From NCBI GenBank assembly GCA_963970005.1, contig CAXAMN010005269.1, forward strand, positions 186,001 to 250,000: a stretch of 64,000 bases of DNA, read 5' to 3'. Positions 54,450-64,000 of the stretch are shown here, piece after piece (within the stretch, counting starts at the first letter, position 1; each line of letters opens with the position of its first letter). Position numbers and translations under genes: made by a program. The stretch is from Durusdinium trenchii. Lineage: Eukaryota; Sar; Dinophyceae; Suessiales; Symbiodiniaceae. A model generated the notes under the pieces. The model saw nothing but the letters and a program-made list of their open reading frames with translations. It did not search any database and was not told the DNA's origin.

Positions 54450-54790
54450 TTAAATAAAGCAAAAATAAAGCAAAAAAGAGCAAAAGGTAAAGCAAACAAA
54501 AAAGCACAAAAATGTAGCTGTGCGTGTTTGTCGCGGTCTTTTTCGCTTTATTTTCACATTTTGTCATTTTGTTCGCTTTGTTTTCCTTTTTTTTGCTTTT
54601 GTTACGCTTTTTTTTCCGTTTTTCCCTAGGAGCGTACAGCAAATATTGCTCACGGCTAAAGTCCGCATAAGTGCAGAAGTGGTACCAGAAAAAAAAGCAA
54701 TCAAACAGCAAAACACATGCAAAAACAAAGCAAATTGTGCTGCTTTTGCATTTTCATTTGCTTTTGTTTCGCTTTTTGTTTCACAAAAAT
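54450..54790. repeat. Two successive AAAGCAAA / TTTGCTTT inverted-repeat blocks
   Basis: AAAGCAAAA-rich 54453-54515 faces TTTGCTTT-rich 54535-54625; a second pair is 54690-54735 and 54740-54790. Each pair can form an imperfect hairpin. Confidence 0.7.
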
Positions 54791-57700
54791 AGTTATTTGA
54801 TGGTTGGTCATGTATGGCTGCCATTGCCCAACACAAATTTACTCACTTATACTAGAGTAGGTGCATGGTATAATTTACTGGCACTTTGGACTGCTCCGTG
54901 AACTTTCTTTCGAACCAGGGGCTGGTGCTCGGGGCAAACATGGATGCGCTAGATGCCTGCGAACCTGACCCATAACACTTCCAACAGTGTGTAAGAGTCA
55001 CCGATCTTCACCAATGCTCCGATCGCTAGTGCCGGCAGCTTTTGACGGCAGTTGCTTTTTGCTTTCGACCAATGTTGGTCGATCAGTTCGGTCAGATTGG
55101 TCTGAAGCATTTCTTGTTTCGGTCTGAGCAGTTTAGGGTGGTGTCCGGCGGTTGAGGTGCTTCCTCCTGTGCGAAGAAGAGAAGGACAAGATTGAAGGTG
55201 AGCCAGGGTGCAAGAAGGGGCCATGCCCAGTGGACGCGATCCTTTTTCAAAAGTTTGCGACAGTCAGTAGAACCAGTTAGTGCAAGAAAGGGTGATAGAC
55301 ATAGACCGTCGGCCCGAATGAAGAAGCAGAGAATTCCAGGACGGATTTGTGAATGTGTTTGACAAGTTAGGTCAGGTTGCATTTGTTGGCACTGCGCCAA
55401 AAACAGTGGATAGATTTGGGACAACTTTGTGTATGTATAATACGGTATAACATAACCAACAAACACCCTCAGCCTCACACAAAGCTTTGGCTATGTCAGG
55501 ACCACATGGGGGACTGGCATACCTGGCCCACCACCAGTGGTATGCCTGGCCTTCAATGGCCTGTGAGGGGGACCACCGAAGTCGTCAAGATATGTTGAGT
55601 CCCTGCATTGGCACTTGGGCATCTCGAGGCCAGCATGATTTCGTCCCCACGCAGATGCTGAAGATCCTTCAGCTGAAGCCTTTGGAACAGCAAGGTTCCA
55701 AAGATATGGACAAGGAATAGCTGCGACACTTGGCGGGATGTGGTCTCTTCAAGAGCTGTCCCGGACTCTAGGCTTTCAGATGAATACACTGGGCAAAATA
55801 TATCACAACGAAGCTTTGTTTTCATGAACGCGGCCACCATGTTGATTGCAAAAGGAAGCCTACACCACAGCTTGTGTGCCCCCCCCACCGGTGGCGGGTG
55901 CTCGTAGTTTGGGTAGTCATGGCTTGGCATTTGCAGCTGAGGTGGCCAAGGTGATCAATGGCGAGGGATTCTGACGGCGAAGGATGAAGACTACTTTGAC
56001 TATCTTTGACTACTGGTGAGAACGAACTGGTGAGTTTACAAAAAACATGGTGTGTGGAAGTGTCTTCCATAATCTATAATATACTGTAATCATTTCGTAG
56101 AATTGAGGCCGCTTGTTGCGCTCTCCGCCTCACAAATAAGGCACCAGATCCAAGAGAGATGTTTGGTTTTCATCCCGAGCTGCTGTTATCTTTGGGATGT
56201 TTTTCGAGAGCCCAAGGCTTCCTACATCTCTCACGTAGCCTCTTGAAAAGAGCCTGCTAAGTCTTCCCTGAGAATGAATATCGACACATTCGGATACCAG
56301 CAGACTAGCGCAACCACCAGCAGTGAAGAACTCTTGAGCAATCTTAGAGTATACCAAACCAGAGATCCATTGGAGCCGAATGTATTCGAATGTTGACCTT
56401 CAGGGGAGCACCACTAACGAACGTTCGCCCGTGCATTCTGTGGAGAAGCTTCGAGCTCATCGGGGCGCTTTTGGGACCTCGAAGCTGTGGGATCGTATTC
56501 GGCCCGGAGAAGCCCCATCAACAAAAGTGCTTGACCTTTGTTGGTTTTTTCCTGGGCCCATGGTTGATACACAAGCGGGCCATACAAGTCCTTGGATACT
56601 TGATGAGCCCCAAGCTTGCATTCACAGGCTCGAGCGGAATTGTGTGGAATGAGCTAATTACTAACCAACAACCTCACCAGTCTTACATTTGTCACATACT
56701 GCAGAAATCTTGCAGCTTCCGCTTCCGACCTCTACTCACAAGAAGTTCCATCTGACAAATACCAGCAAGTGTTAGCTCCTTCCATTGTTTTGCCGGCGCT
56801 TGCTCAGAGTAGGTGTCCCACGCTGCGCTTGTTTTTGCTTGCCGCCATGCGGCAAACGATTGCGGTAAAGACGAAAACGGCACCAGCAGATGGATGAAGT
56901 TCTCCGGAGAAGCGCCGACCTCCTTTGTTATTCGCGTCAGCACGTGTTTGCACTTCAGGCATTTGAAGGGCCAATGTCATTGGCACAGGTATTCACACGT
57001 TGTACGACACGCGGCTTTGAAAACCAGTGTCCCACCCGCACGTGGATCGATCAACGGTACGACCGCGGGATGTGCTCGAAGGGAGGCTCGGCCGATCCAA
57101 ACAGGGCTCGGGTGTTTTTGGGGGACGATCCGGAGGCCTTGGATAGTCAGAGATCAGGTAGGCATGAATTCTGAAGGGCCGTTCCCATTTCCACCATAGG
57201 CGTCGTTCGGATGCTGGGCCCTGCCATGAGAAATCCAGCTTTGACGCTCGGCACTGCCTAAGGCGCCGAACTCGCGAGGAGCGTATGGGCCAAAAAGGGG
57301 GAGCGAAGACGGCGGCATTGCGAAAGTGTGGGGTGGCAAAGTGGTCATGGACCAAATCCTCTAATAAAGGTGCTTCGACCCTTTTGCCTGGGTGAGAGCT
57401 CGACTGTAGGTTTCAGGAGAGAGCTCTACAGGAATGTTGCAGGTGGTCCATCCACAAAACTCTCGCTTTGTTGCTGCCTGATTCAGAGCGGGTTGACTCG
57501 AACATTCAGAGATTGTTTATTCAATTGCTCCTTTTCGCGTCCTGAGCAGCTTGGCATTCAATCTTCAGGCGGTTCCAAGTGTGAGCTCTCTTCATTCGGA
57601 GCGTTTAGAGTGGACGCATGAGGTGATCAATCAGATGTAGGTGGGACATGGTGGGACTCAGATTCACCAAATGGGATCGTCCTTCTACGGCATGAGAATT

Positions 57701-59361
57701 CACCAAGATCTCCTACCAAAAACGTTGTTTTCCTATCGTTTCGCCAAGGGAAAACATGGAAAACGACAACTTTGGCCTTTGAAGGCTGCGAGTAGAAAAT
57801 CAAGGCTGCCACGTGTTTTGAACAGAGCCATGAAAGATCTTGGTGGATTTGTTCTTTTCTGCACGCGCGCCTGCCTCTCGAGCCATTATATCATATAATT
57901 ACGATTATTTGTTGAGGGTGTGAGGGTAAAGTAAAGACATAAGAGCAAGACTCACCAAGATTTGGGTCAAAGCGAGACTGGCAAGAATCAGGCCCATTAA
58001 CTACGTTAACTATGGCCAAAGCAACCGAAACGAGAGCACCTGAACAGAATAAATCGGACGAATGCCACGACGAAACCGGAGGGAAGCTCAAACCAAAGTC
58101 CTGATGCAGGGAAATCATTGTAAGGATTTGTAGCCCGCAAGCTTTCGGAAGAGGCGACCATAATATAAACAACACATGAATCATAGCATGGAAATGACGC
58201 TGCTTTGTGAAAAGAACTCTTGGACACCACCACTCCGCGTCATTGCTTTGAGTGAAACATCTAGAAACACCATGACCCGTGGGTCTCGCGGGTGTCCATT
58301 CCCTTGGTCCAGAAAACCAGTGGAAGCGCGCTCCAAATAGCCTTTTGGGGGAACTTTGCCATTCAAAAGCCTGATGCACCTTTTTCCTCAGCTATGTTTA
58401 GGAACATGATGCGAGCTATGTTTGCTTCAAAGTTTCTTGCAGGTTGATGCGGCCTTGCTTGAACATGCATGACACAAGCTGACACAAGCTGCCGCAGGGA
58501 TTTAGTTCAAAGTTCTTTGTGTCTCACCCGGACTCGCGAGTCACGGCCGCCGGATCGCGGCGAGCCCACGATCGCCCAGCCAAGCGTGATTTCCGGGCCG
58601 GAAATAGAAGGCCCATGGCTTCTCGGAATGCAAGCTTTGCGTTGGTCCAACCTGGTTGGGAGGGTTGGTTCAGCAAGACTAGAGGACCGTGAAAGGATGA
58701 TTGCAACAAATAATCCTGTCCACATATTTAACAACATGGGGTCCCCTTTTCCCCCTCCCCCTATTAAGAGAAACTCGGTCGCATTTTTTAAATAGGGGAT
58801 CCCTGAAATCGGGGGGGTCCAAAATAGGGTCACCTGGGAAGAGCTTCAAAACCAAAAAGTCATCCAGAAAAAGATTGTATAAAATCATCTATTAAACTCG
58901 TATCAAAAATTCAAAACACCTCCAGATCGAGGGGTTTTCCTTTTCACCTACAAAAACCTTTATTAGAATAATGCTGATTCTTCATTAGACATCATTAGAC
59001 TAGCAATCAAAGCTTTCGAAAGGTGATGTCGCTGTGCCATGCGGTTTTGCACGACCTCGGTGGCAAGTGCGTTTGCGTGAGTCCGTGCATTGGAGGAAGG
59101 AAAGCCTGCTGGTGTAAACGCGGCGTTTCATGGTGGATACACAGGGCGGACAGATGTGGGCAGTTACGGTTGTTTTTGGAACCTAATAAAGAAACTATAT
59201 CCCCAAAGTCGACCATGTTAGTAGTTTAGTAGCGACTTGAAAGCGTTGAAAGGGCGTTGAAAACAAAGATAAACCGAATTTAGGGATTCGGACGTGGTGT
59301 TTTTTTAGTTGGGGAGGCTTTTTTAATAGGTACTCGGGATTAATGAATATATCTAGGCGAG

Positions 59362-59600
59362 GGTGTGCAATACTTGGTGTGCATATGCGGTGGGATGACC
59401 TCTAAAAAGTCAGTCGTGGCAGGCCCAGTGGCCAAAATAGTGCAATTTTCGTGGCGCCGAAGCGGGGTTGCAAACTACAAAAGCCATCAGATGCTGAAGG
59501 CACCACAAAATACATCACCATCGAAAACTCACGACACCCTATTGCCCAATCAAGGAGGGGCCCATCCACCAACCCGCCAAAGAACAGTGAAAGGATGCTT
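59362..59600 (+). repeat. Dispersed repeat, copy 1
   Basis: Shares GTGCAATA, AGGCCCAG, TTTCGTGGCGC, CAAAAGCC, GGCACCACAAAATA and ATCACCAT in the same order with 60482-60715. Confidence 0.75.
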
Positions 59601-59711
59601 GCAACCGCTTGCAAGCACAAAATCAACAAGACTTATATATGGGAGTTGATCGAAAACCCCGTGTAAGGAGTTTTATATAAAACAGCCTTTCAGATGTTGT
59701 TAGAACCATCC

Positions 59712-60112
59712 GCGAAAGATTCGCGATGAGGTTCGCGAAAGTATCTTTTTTTCCGCGAAAGATTTATCGAAGGTCATCGCTTTCATTGTTTTCATCTTTC
59801 TACCGGACTGACAAAGAATAGAAACGCAAGGCAATCCTCCGGCAGAGCCAGTGGGCGGAAGTGTCCCCATATGTCACAGACTAACGAACTGAAGCCTCAA
59901 CATTTCCGTGCCCAGCCCTGGCAGTGCGTAAAGGATTCTCCGATTCCTGTCCCCACAGTCACAGACTAGCAATCTGGGCAGGAACAGCCCTGACAGTGAG
60001 GCAACGACCTGCAGCTGCTCTGACGGGCTGTGCAGGTGTTTGCAAATGTTACGGCTTCCCGGGGAAGCGCCAGTGAAATTTCGCGAAAGATCCGCGAAAG
60101 TTTCGCGAATGT
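59712..60112. repeat. CGCGAAAGAT motif clusters
   Basis: Clusters of TTCGCGAAAG, CCGCGAAAGAT and TCGCGATGAGG at 59712-59770 and 60077-60112, with a third at 60391-60432 that precedes repeat copy 2. CGCGAAAG and its inverse TTCGCG are mixed. Confidence 0.7.
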
Positions 60113-60390
60113 GCCGCTAAAGTCTAGGTTCCCAGCTTGAGGCCCCCCAACATCCCCCAAGCTGCATCGCCCTGTGTTGGTAGCTGGCACGAGGATTGGG
60201 TTGAGTTGTGCCTGACTCTATTTGGCACAATTGTCGCACAGATGCTGCAAGTGACCCTGAGTAGCTGTGGAAACGTTCAACCATCTACTGGGGTCATGCT
60301 GCAAGATGTCTCTCCCTATTTTGTGATACTATGACATGTTCCGGCTCATGTTAGCTAGACATGGTTGTAGGATGTTGTAGGACCATGCTT

Positions 60391-60715
60391 CGCGATGAGG
60401 CCGCGAAAGATATCTTTTTTTTCCGCGATGAATGGCCATTCCAGGATGAAAGAATATTGATCAACCACCATATATAGGCAGTGCGTGCAATATTTTGTGT
60501 GATCGATGAGTGCCTGTGACCTTTAGAAAATCACTCGCGGTAGGCCCAGCTCATTGGCAACAGTAGTGCAGATTTCGTGGCGCTGGAGGGGTGGGGGGGA
60601 GGGCGCAGCGCTGAGCGAACCAAACTTCAAAAGCCTCAGACTCAGGCACCACAAAATAGATCACCATGGAAAACTACACACCCCATTGCCTCATCAATGA
60701 AGGGCACTCAGAAAG
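60391..60715 (+). repeat. Dispersed repeat, copy 2, with CGCGAAAGAT leader
   Basis: Leader TTCGCGATGAGGCCGCGAAA (60391-60410), then the body homologous to copy 1 from 60482. Spacing between copies is about 1.12 kb. Confidence 0.7.
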
Positions 60716-60790
60716 TGACGCAAGGACCAAGGCAATCGGGTAGCGCTTTGTTTTCGCACACCTCGTGTTTTTGACCAATATTGACATATA

Positions 60791-60877
60791 TTGACCAATG
60801 GACCACGAGGCCAGCGGACCAGGAAAGGGACCAGGGGACCAAAGGACTAGGGCACCAAAGGACCAATGAACCAATGG
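60791..60877. repeat. Degenerate GGACCA(A/G) minisatellite
   Basis: About ten copies of GACCA within 87 bp (GGGACCAGGGGACCAAAGGA type). Confidence 0.75.
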
Positions 60878-63800
60878 AGTAGCCAGAGCAGGTTCCACTG
60901 TATACGCCGGAGGCTTCCAAGGTTCCAGCACCTCAAGGATGGCCATGGCGGTGCATGGAAGGCCTCAGACACCTGGAGTTTCTCCCTTCTGAATGCTCCA
61001 AGTCCGAGTCCTTCCGAGCCGCCTCGGTTCCGAGGGATTCCGAGGGTGGTGAGTAATAAACCAGGTGCTGAACAGCCATGTCGCGCTGAGGTGATTGCCA
61101 TATTTGTCAACACGCTGGCGTGCATCGTTTGGGCTTCGCATGGATGGTGGGTTCGCAAGAGCCGCCTGGCCGATAGATGACATAGTGGATAGCCGGTCAT
61201 CATCTTAACATTGCACAATCAACCAGAAGTTTCTATAATATTAAACTATTTTCATATAATATAAGGAATATAAGAGGTTGTAGTTGTTTTATGATGTTTT
61301 ATGTGTTTTTCCTCTGGGGGGGTAGAGATTGAATGGTTTTTTAATCGCTGATCATTGGACACTCCAAACCAAGAACTGACAAATGCGAAGTTGATCGGAG
61401 CGACGTGAAACTGCTGTGCATTGTTATTGGGAGGTGGCAGCGTGTCACCACCGTGTAAAACAACCGGCAGGTTTAGGATAATATGGACTAATGTTGATCT
61501 CATTGGATCAATTGATATTTTTCCAAGCCTATGGCAGTTTGGAAGGCGGGATGCCTCGACACTCCTCGGCAATTAGAATTTCTAGACCAGCTTGTCACTA
61601 GCAGCTGAAGGATCTCAAGGCACGTCGATCCAGCTCAAATCCCTCACCAAGTTACATCAAGGCTGATCCAACTCCTTAACGCTTCAAAATGTGTGTATCT
61701 ATGTTTATTTTCCAGATCTGACTATGCTTCCAGTGAAGTCCTTGCACAGGACCCCAGGGCGCCCACACACGTCGTTTGCACCCCATCAGTGTCGCATTTG
61801 TTTTGGCCTCGACCAGGTGGTTTTCAACAATACACTGACCTCCTGACTCAGTCCAAGCAGAAGAGATTCTTGGACAGGAAGGTGCGCGATTCCGTGCTAA
61901 AGGAGTTGGCATTGATGTTTGCATGTGCGTATGCTGCCAGTCACCGTACATCTTAGGGGCATGACATTCCTCCCTGGGCCACTGGGAGTTCAGCAAAGAA
62001 CATGGGACCTCCAGAAGCGGTTGAATTCGAATTTATTCAACTGTTATAAGTTATATGTTCTTTTGGGGGGGCTGTGGTTTTGAGGTGGGGCTGTGTTCTG
62101 TTCAAGGTCGAGTTTGCCGAGTCATCCTCCAAGCTGCTTCCAGCGTTCTTCTACATGGTCAAGAAAGCTCATCAACCCATATTTGCTAATCATCATGGCA
62201 CTTTGGCTTCTGAGGAGACAAGCGAGCACAAGCTTTGGCTGACAAGGTGAGAGAGCCCAGATGACCAGATCTGAATCGGACATGAATGGCCTTAGTATGC
62301 CTTAGTATACATCTAATATAGTAACTGTGACACTGGAGCAGTATTTTTTTGTGGGGGGCACTATTTTCGGGGACGCCTGTGGTTTCCTGCGTTTGTTCGC
62401 GTTCCTTGCAGCATGTTGATTGGCCCACTGGACAACCTGGGCGAGTCAAGGCTAGTCTGTTTGCTGGGTGGTTTTGGGTGCTTCGGTTTGGACCTTTTTG
62501 GTCTTCTCACAGCCTAGGTCTTAGACTGGAGTTGATGCCTTTGTGTTTTAAATCAAGCAAAGCAAGCCACTAAGAGCTGCTAAGTGTCCAGCATCCCAAA
62601 GGCCGGCTTGAAGCTCTTCAATGTGGTTTGCAAGATCTATGTGCAGCTGCTTGGTCAAGCGAGCCCCCCCAAAAAAAGGTGAGGACCAATCAAAGGCGTA
62701 CTAGGTTGAGCCATTGTGACACATTTGACCCCTTTTCGCAAGGAGAATGATTCTGACTAGACGCTTAAACAGGATGAATTGAATCTGCCAATGGCACTAC
62801 CAATTTGTTTTTTTGAGCCACTTCCAACCGCCAAATGATTTGCGTCCATGCCAGCACGCTCGATTATGTACTATTCGTCCATTGGCAAGACCTGGATTGT
62901 GGCCTGACACTTGTAATGCCGGAGAAGCAGAATAAATGTAAAGCTGACACATTGACTTGTTTGTTGCTCCTTCTGCGCCTGCATTTTTCCTGGTAGACTT
63001 TGATTTTGTCACCTTTGTCCATGAACCAACGCTGGCCAGAAGAAGCACTGCCAGCAGCGATGCGCTTTGATCAGGTCAGTACTTTTCGCCAACACACTGG
63101 CTGCCGTGATGATGGCCAATGCCGCATGGCCAACAGGAGGAAAGCCACTTGAGGTAATGGCTTGCAGCCAGACACAATCCTCAGACCAGCATGGGTTCAT
63201 GGAGCATCCATACCAGCGGGTGTTTGCTTGACTTAAGGATTATATAAGTTATGGGAATTGGATGGAATTGGCTTTTGAATGAAAGGATTGAGTAGCCAGT
63301 TGAATGTAACTTAAGGATACTTAAGGTAACTAATTCTTTTTAATGCCACCAAGCGTGTCACCAAGCCAGTGGAATGAGCCCAGGTCTACGACGGCCTTGG
63401 GTTCCAAGCCTTGGTGATGCCACGTGGCGGTGACCGCGACCACTCGACCGCTCGGTTCTGTCGAACCTGTGGAAGTCGAAGCTTCCAACATCGTGGCGGA
63501 TCACGGCCGGTGCGGTTCAGTCAACCTGTGTTGGCAAACAAGGATTCATCGATTTTCCGATTGGAATCTCAGAATCTTTGATTTTCAGTACCTGGTTGCA
63601 TTCAGAATACTGAGTTTCTCAGATGTTCATGATTTTCTTAGTGCGTACAAGTGGCGCACACACAGAGATTTTGCATGAGGTTTCTTTAAGGTTTTGTGAG
63701 TGGTTGTATATAATGACTTGTTCTAGCCGAACTGTTGGCCAAAATCCTGCAGCTGGTTCTATGTGACTAGACCGGGTAAGACAGCTCCGAGAGAGCACAG

Positions 63801-64000
63801 CCAAACGTTCCTAGGAGCGAATCACATTGAGGTATGTCACACATGGAAGAAACGTGGAGGGACAGTATGCGAACGAACCTGAGGATGTGAAAAGATAAGA
63901 CAGTCTTGAGGTTTTTCAGCTAAGGATCCGAAGTAGGCATATCTTATTATGGCCAGGAACATGTGGTACAGACAGTGACCTCCCTGACCTCCTCAGGAAC

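Larger units (their letters stand above)
53469..64000. other. Right-hand 10.5 kb without a confident gene
   Basis: The missing 3' exons of gene 2 (last helix and FGLAVD-type block) were searched for by eye and not found. Coding-like but unassigned stretches: 56692-57000 on the minus strand (KCLKCKHVLTRITKEVGA), 61060-61160 plus (VIAIFVNTLACIVW) and 61840-61930 plus. Otherwise repeats (listed separately) and featureless sequence. Confidence 0.4.

Overview
The window looks like nuclear DNA of a dinoflagellate, most likely of the Symbiodiniaceae type (inference). The reasons are many tiny exons joined by introns with GC, GT or GA donors and AG acceptors usually followed by G, same-strand tandem paralogues, and Ty1/copia retrotransposons. 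No bacterial operons, rRNA, convincing tRNA or CRISPR arrays were seen.

Layout. (1) 1005-11493, + strand: 3' part of a multi-exon gene (gene 1), 18 exons, all 17 junctions in phase, encoding a kringle domain followed by nearly all of an SLC44 (choline-transporter-like) membrane protein; its N-terminus lies before the window. (2) 13802-53468 and probably beyond, + strand: a tandem paralogue (gene 2), from SLC44 TM1 through a kringle to the late TM helices, at least 24 exons over about 40 kb. Its last exons were not found. Gene 2 is inflated by insertions. Element A (21826-29392, minus strand) is a decayed 7.6-kb copia element in intron 5, with 239-bp LTRs and a TATAT target duplication. A single-exon ricin-B-lectin ORF (41918-42589) lies in intron 21. 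Element B (44392-52818, plus strand) is a young 8.4-kb copia element in intron 22, with LTRs I read as identical over 200 bp and a GTGGG target duplication; it ends 15 bp before the next exon. Element B itself carries a 1,555-bp insertion with terminal inverted repeats (50376-51930). (3) 53469-64000: no confidently recognised gene, but several local repeat structures.

How the parts fit. The two genes look like tandem copies of one kringle-SLC44 gene. Exon peptides align one to one with each other and with the order of SLC44 transmembrane segments, yet many intron positions differ between copies. Both retroelements share a 13-nt primer-binding site (TGGTAGCGGAGCC). Element A has gag, protease, a CGPFS-containing domain, integrase, RT and RNase H, broken by frameshifts. 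Element B has gag, integrase, RT and RNase H in long open frames, no visible protease, and an unusual 3' coding extension with a hydrophobic leader, a membrane segment, a coiled coil and a Cys/His tail. Splice sites, family assignments and element ends were read by eye; no alignment or profile search was run.
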